Shown here in pieces: positions 23,401 to 35,400 of a stretch of DNA of 64,000 nt. The notes beneath the pieces are model-generated. The model worked only from the letters and a program-made list of their open reading frames with translations. It made no database searches and was not told the origin of the DNA. The stretch comes from Serilophus lunatus (lineage: Eukaryota > Chordata > Aves > Passeriformes > Eurylaimidae). Each line of letters starts with the position of its first letter. Position 1 is the stretch's first letter. The position numbers and the translations under genes were made by a program. The stretch is from the NCBI GenBank assembly GCA_013399895.1, contig VXBA01002679.1, positions 31,606 through 95,605 on the forward strand. Direction: 5' to 3'.

Positions 23401-26400
23401 AAACAATGATATTACCTTAAATTGCTCAACTTTTTCAAGCTTTTCCAGGTCTGGAACCAGCCTTACTCCATCTTCAAGAGTTTTCAAGAACTCTACCTGG
23501 AATGCTACCATTTCAGTCAGATTCCCAAAGAGAACATCCAGCTAATAAAAGAAAAAAAAAAAAAAAAACAAATGCTGAAAATATCATTTTGCGGCTAAAT
23601 CACGTTTTCTAGAATGTCAGTAATCCTCAGTTGTATAATCCATGTGTTGTCAGGAAAAAAGAACATACAGACATTACTGAGCAGTACCTTTATGTTCTAT
23701 CCAATTCACTATTTGAAAAGAAATGGAATTAAACATTCCAGACAACCAAGTCCAGCTAGGGGTGGACAGAGCAAAGGAGCAGGTGAAAGCTCTCAGGCAA
23801 AAAGGCAAGGAACAGTCAACATACCTCATCTGGTGTGAGGAACGTTTCTTTTTGTAGAGGCTTCAAGTATCTCTCCATTAGACAATTTAAGTCCTAAAAA
23901 GACAGAAAAAGATGCCCATGTTGGTCCCTCAAACTGCTTCTGCACACGTATTGAAGAAGTAAAGAGCACTGCTTACCCTGTCTGCGAATCTTTCCTTTTC
24001 ACACACAAAACAGTTGGATTTCACAGAATTTCAGACAGTAAAAGGAAGCATTTACACAGTTCTACTCACAAAATCAATACTGCATCTCACTGAGCAAGTG
24101 TTCCTCTGCACACCAGTTAAGTAAATTCAAAATGACAGCATCAAGAATTTGGAAAATTTCAGAGGTTTAACTTGGTATTTTAGGGACAGACTGTAGAATT
24201 GGATGCAAGTTCATTAACAGATACATGCATGAGACATAACTTGAAGTAACAGAGAAGAAACTAACATAATTTTCCTGTGAACATTGTTAGACTGAAGCTA
24301 TAGACGGAGCCCCCTCACCTTGACATAGGTGCGTTCTGTCTCCAGGAGTTCACAGATGACCTTCCGCAGCTTGTCTGCGTCTGTCAGCTGCCTCATGGTG
24401 GCCAGCTGGGGTCCTGCAAATTCCTGGGGATGAGCACTTGAATCAGAAGGGTTCATGTCATGCAGACTGCGACAGAAAGCAGCGACCTGTTCTGTGCTCT
24501 TTAAAAAGAAGGAAGAGGAAAGACCAGTGGTAATATTTTAAGTAAGAGCCATAGGAACAATGGAGCTGAGAAGCATTTGCACTTCAGCAGTTGCAGCTTG
24601 GGGACTTTTTAGCAGGTACCAAAGTCCAGAAGTGTCTGTTGTGTCTCTGAGTGACTGAGGATAAGGAGTGTCTGTTGTGTCTCTGAGTGACTGGGGATAA
24701 GGGGAAAAAGAAAAAAACAACAAACAATAGAGTTGCATAATTCAAATTAATTGAAGTGCTGTTCAATAACACTCCTGGTTTCAGACACATATGCATTTTA
24801 ATTAAAATAGGCTAGTCTGGCACTTAAGATTGATCAAGAGGCCCAAGAATTGGGAACCAAAAATGATTGTTCAAACAAAACACACATCCCAGCCCTCAGT
24901 CAGGTCCCTAAGTTTGCACCAGTCCTGTGAATAGCTGTGTCAACAGACAACGCAGAGGCAGAACCTGTTCAAGCTGTTTTTCAGGGAAGCAGAGCCATCC
25001 TGGGAGCCACAGCCTTTCCAAGCTCCAAACACAAGCTCTTTGGGAATGTAACTGTATACCTGACCTGTGTCTGCAAACATGACTCACTGGGGGTGAATTT
25101 CTTCCCCAAAAGTCACATTCCCCAGAGCTGCTACATCTAGCTGGTTTCTTCATATAAAGACAGCTGATCAAATATCAAAGCCAGTTATCCTCACTTCACC
25201 TCCTCATGTTGCATCATTTTCTCACATCTCATGCTGAAAAGTTTGCAGCAGGTACAGCCTCTGGTTTCAGTGATGACAGCCCTAAGCTCCCAGAGTTGTC
25301 AAAGCAGTAGTTTACTCTGTCTCCATCCCTCTCCGAAACCTAGAGGGCAAAGAACTGCTCCTACCTGATCACATCTGCCTAATCCTACCATGAAATCTAA
25401 ATCAGTGATTTCCCAACACTGCCTCTATAGTCCTGCACTCTGTACTGAAAGTCCAATGAGGAGCAGCTGAGGGAGCTGGAGGGGCTCAGCCCAGAGAAAA
25501 GGAGGATCAGGGGAGACCTTCTGGCTCCTTCAACTCCCTGACAGGAGGGGGAAGCTGGAGGGGGGTCAGGATCTTTTCCTAAGTAACAAGCAAAAGGAAA
25601 AGAAGACACAACCTCAAATTGTGTCAGGGGAGGTTCAGGTTGGATGTCTATCAGGAGGAATTTCTTCATAGAAAGCGTTTTTAAACACTGGAAGGGGCTG
25701 CCCAGGGAGGTTTGGAGTCCCCATCCCTGGAGATGTCCAAGGAAGGACTGGATGTGGCACTCAGGGATGAAGTGGGGATCGGACACAGCTTGGACTCGAT
25801 AATCTCAAAGCTCTTTTTCAACCTCATTGATTTTGTGATTATGTAAAACAATTGACTCAAAATTAGCCTGTTCAAACAGAGAAATGCAAAGAGAAGAGGA
25901 AAAACTAACAATATTAAAAAAAAATAAAAAAAGGACAAAAAAGAGAGAACAAAGCACATCACCACTTTGCAGAGCCCTGACCCCTGGGAGATCACTCCCA
26001 CAAGGTGGCAGTGCCAAAAACCCTCTGCCTTTTTTAAGCCACACAGTCTGCTCACACACACACACACTGAGTCCATGTCAGGGACAAATAAGGGTTTCCT
26101 GCCCTTACACAATGGCTTTCCTTAGAAGTCTCTTGGGCTGCAAATGCTCACCCAAGGTACCACTTCACAGCATATGAGTAAAGACATTTATTATGCAAAG
26201 GATAATTTTCTTCAGGGCACAAGTGTAAGCAAGGAACTAATTGCAACTGACTGTCTATACAAAAATGCCTCCTGGACACACTTTATTACAGGGAAAATCT
26301 TCATCTTCATAATCTGAGGTTTAATTCATGTGGAAGAAATGAAAAACACTGCAAGTTGAGGGCACGAAGAAGCAGCGAGTTGAATCTATTTCCAATTAAC

Positions 26401-29400
26401 TCCGCTTCTGGTAATGGCACATGTCACAGAGAGTTAAGATTTCTTAGTCAAAGGAATTCCTGTTATTTCTCATCAAGGTTCCACCTATACAGGCTGTACT
26501 CTGAAGTATAAAGCACACCCAAACTTTCAGGTTACATTTGCATCGGATTTCCAGAGGTACGACCTTGATCCCAACGGCCCCAAATCCACAAAGGGCAGTA
26601 GGTGAAAGCCTGGCTCCAGTTACCTGCCCTGGTTACCTGCTCTGCTGGAAAGGGTCAAAGAACTGATGTTCATACATGTTAATCTGAGCCAGCAGATACT
26701 TAAGGATACCCGGGGCTGTGCTCAGAAATGTTTAGATTTAGGACCCCTTTGTAAAGCAATATCTGAGGAAGACATATCCAGTGGTGTTTTGCTTTAAGAG
26801 CCAAATGTACAAATAAAACTAGTTACAATGTATAAAACACAATATGGAATCAACACCAGAAATAAACCAAGTGCTTCAAGCACTTTTTGCTTGATACCCT
26901 GCAGGCAGCTCACCAGCCTGTACTGCACTTGCAGTAAGTTTCAGAAAGAGAGAGTGAAAATCTACTCATGGTGTGAAACACCAGCTAAGCACTGAAGTTG
27001 AAAATTGGATAACTCATATGGACATGTGGTCTGTCCCAGAAGGAGTAGTTACACCCCTGTGCCAAACAGAAGCGTAGAAGACTTCCCAAAGCCTTATTCC
27101 ACCTGTGCACACTCAATAAACTGTCCCAGGGCTCCAGCCATGTCCAGCCTCAGCAGTGGCTGAGCGTGCCTCATGTCTCCTGACACTCTCTGGACAGACA
27201 AAAAGTCTGCAGCACAGTAATTTGTAAACTTGTTCTCTTGCAGTTGTGGTGTGTGACCCCTCAGCCCTCCTTATGCCATAGTCTCCAGTGGGCTGGGATG
27301 GCTCCATCCAGCCTCCTCCACACTTTGGGGGCAGCATCATAGTCAAGCTGTCTGAAACAGTGACCCAGATGTCCTTCTGCTAAGCAAATACAACCATAAA
27401 TCAACCACCTTACTCCATAATTAGTGGGCATCCTAGGGCCTGTTGCACTGTCCTGCAGGGCAGCGACAGCTGCACACCAGGTTCTCCCCTCCAGCAGGGA
27501 CATCTCTCAAGGTTTCTCCTCAAGGTTCCTGGTAAGTGATTAGTACCATGCTAAATCTTGAATTCTTAGCCAAGGGGTATAAAGGATTGGTTGTGCATAT
27601 ATAATCCTTCAGACATAACCCATTGATCTAGGAGTTGGACCAGGAGTGGACCCAGCTGCAACAAAACCCATCTCTGAGAAGAAGTTTTTAAAGCAACAGG
27701 AGCCCCAACCACTTCATCTGACCCTGCTCTCTATGCAGAAAATAACCAAGAGTACTTTGCCATCAAGTCTTGTTAAACCACTGTCATATTGACCAACAAA
27801 ATTCATTAATTTACTAGTTCATATCAAAAAAGTATATTGTTGCTTCTCTCTTACAAATGAAGTGAACAACTCCATCTGTGACAACTGCCATGTTTCATTC
27901 CTGAATATAATCCTGCCCACGTTTTATTTCCTTTAAAAAAGTCAATTTCCAGAGAGAAAGTAGGTGCACATTGCACACAGGGTGCTTCAGGACACAGCTA
28001 TTCTGAGGCAAACTCTCAAACAGATTTCACAGAAGCCTTTCTGTCCCCATTTTCCTTGAGAAAGTGGATAGTAGGGAAGGTCTGGAACAGAAGCAGATCC
28101 TTTTATCTCCCTGCAACAGACAGATCTGTTTTGCCAGCTGTGACAATGAAAGCACTAAAGCTGGATTTCTCCTGGAGAATTGGTGTCACACCTCAGGCAC
28201 AATTCTGCAAACAATCCCTTCTAACAACCTTAAAATGAGCCTGAGGGCTGGCACAACTGGGCTGTAAAGTGGAGTCTGTTTCTCAAGGACATTAACCCTC
28301 CACTGCAAGGGGCTGAGCAGAGGAGCTAAGCTCACATCCTTCCCAGGATCAAGCCCTTGCATTCATCAAGTACGGTGCTGCTGCCCACAGTGGGGAGTTT
28401 TGGCTGCCTGCCCTGTGCTTTTGAAAGCAGAGTGCCATTTCCTTGGGCTTACCATGTAAAGATGTCCAGGTGCCTGGGCATCAGGCAATTGCCCCCTTGA
28501 ATGCCACAGAGCATCTCTGTTCCACCACAGACAGCAAACTCTAGGCAGCACTGACCTCCCAAAGCCAATTCAGGCAAACTGCATCCCTCCAGGCACTGCC
28601 AGGACTGCTCACAGCACTGCACAGAACAAAAAGCCTCTGCAGGGCACAACCCTTACAGCTCAACCTCCAATTCACAACCCAAAAATCCAACCAGCACAAA
28701 AATCAGTTGAACTGCTAATCGTTGAGACCAGCCACAAAGCACAGCAGATCTGCTCACCAGGTACAGCAAACGGTACAGGGAGTCACCACCGGCGCCCTCG
28801 CTCCTGAACTTACGGGTCACCCTCCAAGGAGCCGACATCACCAGGAAGGCACTGCTGCCAGGGCTGTCACTCATCCAGCAGGAAAATCCCAGTGCCGCAC
28901 ACACCCAGCTTATCCAAAGGGCTTTCCCACTCCAGCCAGCCCCCCTCTGTTCCTTACTTGGCGAGCAGCTCAGCAAGGAAGGGCAGTGCCCACCCTTCTC
29001 CAGCAGAGCCTTCCCACGGGTGTCACCTGCTGCCAGCCTCGCCCGCTCACCACATGGCTGGGAGCTCAAAGCCCAGCCCTCAGGGCTGCTTCCAGGGGGG
29101 AACTTCAGCAGGGAGGCTGAAATGCAGCAAAGCAGCCGAGGCAGCCTGGGAATATCAACGAGCGGGAGGCAATTGGCTGCGACGGGCGCTGCTGGGGAAT
29201 ATTAAACATCTGAAGGGACAGAATTAAAGGAACTTGAAAGAGCCAGTTATGCTCCTGGAAAACTGACCTCTCAAATCCCTGTTTTAATCCTTGCACATCC
29301 ATTGCAACACACTGAAGGTTTGGAGACTTAATTCTGGTCTTGAATAATGCTGCAGAGAGCAGATGACCTACTTTCTTGGAAAAAAACACCTCTGAATGGT

Positions 29401-32400
29401 GTAAGCATGTGCACACACAGCCCATCACAACATGCTCCCCCAAGCACAAGTGCTGAGAGGTAATTAGCCTTAATGGCAAAGAGGCAGATGTCTCTAATTA
29501 GAAACAGGGAGAAATGAGTGTCCTGCAGTATTTTATCTGGTGACACCTTTTAAAACACATTCTGAGGAGGTACAAAATGGCATTATAGGAAAAAACGTAC
29601 ACAAGGAATGATTTTGAGATGCAACACAACACTTATCTTAGCCTTTAGTAACATCCAACGTTAAGAACCCACACAAATACTCAGTTTTCAGGGTGCCTCC
29701 TTTGAGCTTCAATTTATTCTGCAATATTGAAAAGACCAAAATAACCGGGTCACCACAGAGGCAAGTGACCATTTCAGAAATCACCCTACTATGAAAAGTT
29801 TCTGATATTCTGTCAACAGAGATTGACAGGGGAGCTTCCCCTGAGTTTCATGAACAGCTTGAAATTTGAGTTCACATGCTAGAGGAAAAGAAGCCTGGAG
29901 AGGGGACAGAGAGCAGGCTTTCCTTTCCTAACCTCTTCTCCCTCACAGCTCCCTCCTCCCCTTGGCTCCCATATGAAATGGGGAGAGAAAGGAAAGCCAA
30001 AAGCCCGTCCCAGAACAGGAGCAACTTGTACAATAACTCGGGCCATTACCAGCTGCATGGCTTAAAGAAAAAGGTTTGCACTCAGGAAGCTACTTGTTTG
30101 CTAGAATTCACATAGATTTCAATCCAAGAGATAAGAGGGTGAAATTAGATAGGGGGTGAGTCCAGAGAAAGACAGCTATCCCACACCACTGACACCTCAC
30201 CACACCTTGGAAACAGGTTTCTAGTACTGTATCAGAACAGTTCCACAGACCCCTCATTTTTCCTTATTATATATAACAGATATATATATATAATTATTAC
30301 TTTGACAATAACGAAGGAGAAGCAAACACCATCAGGCCTTTAGGATATACAGAAGACAAGCTTTTCAGAAAATGAAGGAATCCTCCGAGCTGCTGAACCC
30401 TTCAAATCCTTCACCAGCAGAACCAGCTTTTTTGCTTGTGCAGATTAAGAAACAAATGCACCACTACGAAGGAAACACACACCCACGTGCACACATGCTG
30501 GGCTGGGGGAAGGGACAGCTGGAGTCAGGAGGAGAAGGAGGGAAGACATTCGAAGGCACATCCATCCACCTGCCACCTGCATGAGAGAGATACCAGTAAG
30601 TCCCAGGCCCAGCTTTTGGTAGGATTTCCTGGCTCTTACCTTCACACAAAGCCTGTGCTACGCGAGTGGATGGCGGAGAGCTGCGGCATTGCCTTCTTCT
30701 CCTTTTGCCATGAATTATGAATGCTCCCCCAAGACATCCCGGGGAAGCTGGGAGCTGCCCTCCTCTGCAGTGGAGCCGTGGGGACGGCAGGACCGAGCCC
30801 TGCCTCAGGACTGGGCCATCCCACACCAAAAGACACCCCAAAGGCTATTTTCAGATCTTCAGCACTGCCTCTGTGCTGAAAGAAAGGCAGCTCTGCATTT
30901 GGCTGGGAGGCTTCAAGGCAGGTAAAAGGGACTTTCTCTGCTGCCCAGAGTGAGTGGGTGAGAGCTCCAGCCCTGCTTCAGCCAGAAAAATAAAGGAAGT
31001 GTCCCCTGAACTCCACCATCCGAGGGAGACTGGAAGCTGTGGCTGGGACAGTGATAAGGGGAACATGCCCTTCCTGGTGGTACGAGGGCAGAGCCTTTCC
31101 CTTCCCATGTACAAAAATAACCCCAGTAAAACAGCGCTGAGGACATCAGCTTAATCTTCTATGCCATAATCCCGGGAGCGTGGAAAGGTGTAGGAGTGGA
31201 TGGACAGGAAAACACCTTTGTTTTTCTCCTCACCAAACCTGCCAGGTGGTGGCTTCCCATGGAAAAACATGTATTGCAGAATCCTTACTTCCCATGCAGA
31301 TCAGCTTTCCCAAGCACACAGAAAAGCAAAGGGATTAGGAAAACCCTGCTGTTGACTGAGCTGTTTTCTCTACCCTCTACCTTATACAGGAATAATCTAC
31401 TGGCACCACAGAATAATTTGGGGGTTTCCCTTACAGAGGAACCAGCAAGGAGGCTGAGTACAGAGCCCTTCTATGTGAGCAGGGACAGCAGCATCCATGA
31501 GGTTGCCAAATTGAGTACCATGTACATACATACTATATGTACATGTGTCCTTTTTTCAGTGGGAGACCATTCCAAGTAATCTGTCCAACAACGAAATAAG
31601 ATGCTTCACTCCCCTCTACATCACACAAATATAGTGACATATTTCTCTGTTCCAAAAGAAAATGTAGTGATGTTAACATTTCATTTACAGACAGGCAGAA
31701 GTTCCTGCCGTTGGAAACCAATGCTCCTTAGAGTTAGGAGTTACTTTTCCAGGATGTGATTATTAAGCATTAAAGCTGCTAACGTGAAATTTCTCAGTTT
31801 AACTAAATCTGCTGATCTGCAGAGCTAATTGTGTAATCCTTACCCTTCCTCCAGGCAGCTACAGCTCTGAGGATAGAGGAGGCAAGATGCAAAATGGAAA
31901 CCCACAGCCTGTCAGGCAGCTCAGAAATAGAAAGGCATGGGAAGCACAGTGAGAAGGTTTATCCCCCAGCAGCCATTTGTTGTGCTCAGTGCTCTGACAC
32001 AGCCCCGGTGCTGACAGAAGAGACTGCTCACAGCATATGAAAATCCCACATATTTACAGTTAAAAATCCCAAAGTATCAACAAACATTTCCACTTGCTGA
32101 AGAAGAAATTATTTGTACTCACAAGAAAAAGCTTGGTAATAAAACCTGGAAACAAACTAGGAGTCATCACCTTCTCTGTGTGCATTTCATGCATAGGAAT
32201 TTTTCTCTTATCTAACTTCCACTGTCTGGCTACTAAAGACAAAACTACAGGCCAGAGTGACATAAGGGACCAGGAAACAAGAGGCCAAGGTCTTTTCCTT
32301 CCTTTCTCTACAGTAGAATAGTACAGGGACCAGCTCAGAGCTTGCTGTAACACAGTTAAAACAAGAGAGAAAATGTGTACAAACTGAGATCTGATTCTCA

Positions 32401-35400
32401 TTAGATTGTTACTGTGAAGAAAAATAGCTGTAAGCTCCCACCATCACCTGTGCAACAAACACTTAAAAGCAATCAGCACCTTCCAGATAAACTCACTAGA
32501 CTCTGCATCAAAAGCCACTAATCCTCACACCTACTGTGTGTACAGCTCCCCAGCACCCAGTGTGAGCACCCAGCAAATGCAAAACCCATCCCTTCATCGA
32601 TGGCAATTATAAACCCATTTGCACAAGCTCTTAGCTATAATTGCAGAGTTTTGCTTCAATTTAAGGTAGATGATTAATTTGCATTTAAAAACCAGCATGT
32701 GAGCTATGCCATTGCTTCAAGAAAATACAGTTTAACTTACACACCTCCTACACCTAGAAATCAAGGAAGGGTAAGAAATCATAACAATCTACCTGATCTT
32801 TTGGTTTAGCAGAGCTGCTCTGGTGAAGAAAATGAGAAATCAGCATGTTTAAAAACTGTGTAGGAACATTTTCACAAGATAATGAAGATGTGAACTGACC
32901 CTGGAAAATGGGCACAAGTCTTGCTTAAGAGGGAGCGAGTGATGTGCCATAATCAAAGCTCTCATTTGTCCCATTCAAGATCATCCATAAACACATTGAA
33001 AGTAAGATCATCCATTTCCCAGGAAAGATGCTCTAACCAGCCCCTGGCTGTGGCTGCACTGCCATGTGAAAATGAGGCTTTCTCACCTTGCTCATCTTAT
33101 CGGCCTCATCAGAGGACTCCAAGTCCTGCGTTTCTGCCTCCTCTGGAGCTGTCTTAGCAGAGCTGTCTGGGTCTCCACAAAGCAAGTGCCCTGCTGAAAT
33201 TGAGACATATGTGAAAACACAGCCAGAACTCCCCAAAATCCATAACCCTGGGTGCAGTGCTGGATCTCCCCTGGAGGGCCGGGCCCCATCCTGCACACAA
33301 GCCCGTTCCAACAGGATCTTGTGCCTGAGGCACTCCATGACCTCAAAGGAGGTTTTACAGCACAGATCACATTCAACAACAGGTATAAAAAATAAACAGG
33401 TTATGGCCAGACACACTATTTCATGTGAAACTACAAGAGCCAATTCAGAGATAAGGCTAAAATGTCACATTGGGACTCTTACACTCAGCACTGGTTTCTT
33501 GGCTGATGAGCAGTTGCCAAGGACCTTTCTACCTGAGTGGTTTCAAATGGGAACTGTGGTATGCAGCTCCTGACTGTGCAAGTCTTGGCCAGCACCTACC
33601 TCCACTGGGTTAAGTCAAACATGAGGATTCCAAATTGCTTGCAGTTTTGGTCTAATGCAACCACTTCTGAACTTCTATGTTGACTTTTGAGGAAACAAAC
33701 CCAGTTTTAGCAATGTTAAGAGTCTGTTATATTAACTGAACACTAAATTTCATTTCCATCAGTACATGACAACAACTGCACCCCTGAGCACCCTTCTGGA
33801 GACTGTGTTGTTGATACACCTAATAACTCCTTTTGACTTCTTATCACCTGCAAGTGACAAAAGAAGAGAACTAATCCCAGCCCCAGAGTTCTGTGGATAA
33901 ATAACTTTTTCCTGGATCTCGTTCTCTGCCTCACGTAGCTGTAAAAAGCAGTATTATTACACCTTTGCCAGTTTTCACACAAACAAATTTTACATACATT
34001 CAGGTCCTAGCTATGGCAAATTATACTGACCAGTGGTGGACTAAACTGTGCCAGGAATGCCCTGCAAGCCTCAAGCACTTGGCTAGACAGGAATGCTGTG
34101 AGGAAAAAAGGCCATGCGTGATGGTAACACATCTGTTATACTGACATATTCCAGTTAAACACTATGTGCTTTGGGCAAAAAGGCTACAATAGCATGGATG
34201 GGATTTTTAATTCAGGTAAAATTACAAACAGCTTTAAAATCTACAGATTTTGAAAGGACAAACCCTGGTTACACACACCCAGTATGTTCCTTTATATTTA
34301 CACTGAAATGAAGTCTATTTCATTGCACAGAAATTACAGACTCTAAGAAACATTTCCTAAACAAATAAGGAAATTTGTGCTGCCCCTTTGGTGCAATCCA
34401 AAAGCCACTGCTCTTCTTTCAAGGAGTTTCATGTTAACATACAGCGTTGGTTCACAAACACCTACCAGGTACATCCAGACTAAGGACAGAGATCCAGGTC
34501 TGGGTTTCTCAGTATTCAGTGTTCAGCTGCTGTTCTTGCAAACTTTTAGACTCCATTATCAAAAACAATGTGCATGACTGTGCAAGACTTCCAGTTTGTT
34601 TATTTCTGGACATGACAATTTGGAAAAACTGGAATTCAGAGACTGAGACTTAAATTCAGAACACATTCTGCACACTGGGATGGAGCTAGGTTGGACAGCA
34701 ATGAAACAAAAAGGATATAAAAGGTAGCTCAGAGCTGAGCTGCTGGAAGACAAGATATGTTTGTAGGGGTTGTTCGGTACCACAAAATCTATTTGAAGAA
34801 GTGTTTTTTTTTTCTGTAAGAAGTTTGGTTTTCTGAGCCTTGCGCAGATTTTATCAACACGCACTATCAGCTTTCTGGTCTCCCTATTAATGTATGAAAA
34901 AGAACTCTTAAACCACTTAAACTGTCCATTTCAGAAACAAGACAGAAGTGCTGTGTGCCATAATTTGTGTAGGGCAGTCTGTGTTTCTTCAGTGTAATTA
35001 ATTTCCCATTACGAGCTGTGTGAAATACACCTTGGAGCTGCTTCTCATCCAGAACCAAGGCAATACTCTTTGCTGGGGAGGGGAGAAGAGGGGCTGTTTT
35101 TTTGCTTTTAAGCCACCACTGTTTCTTTTCCTGAATGTTAAAGCACCACTTAATCTGCTTCCTGCAGTACAAACACTTTTACCCAGCAGACAGCAATCTC
35201 TCACTCACAGCACGTGTGCTCAAGGTATTTCTATCGTCCTCAGCTGCCAAAGCCAAGTCCATTTTAGCAGGTTTATCTGCTGGTTGTTAAATGCAATCAG
35301 ATCAATAATGCTGCACATTCCTGCCTGTTAATACCTCCCAGTTACCGTCCCACTTCTGTCAGGTTCATTACATCACCTGCTTTTTGTCCTGTAAATCTTT

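Larger units (their letters stand above)
24499..33086 (-). other. TIAM1: TIAM1 large intron (8588 nt)
   Basis: The donor is GTGAGA and the acceptor TTTAAAG. It holds a 36-bp tandem duplication, a CR1, a (TA)n tract, and two GC/CpG-richer patches at about 28.78-29.21 kb and 30.48-31.1 kb. No additional exon could be supported. Confidence 0.88.

Noticed and set aside
29040..29060. ATG followed by a GTGAGC donor as a first exon of a short TIAM1
   Set aside because: The resulting phase does not fit the phase-0 exon 24319-24498, so it cannot start an in-frame short protein there.
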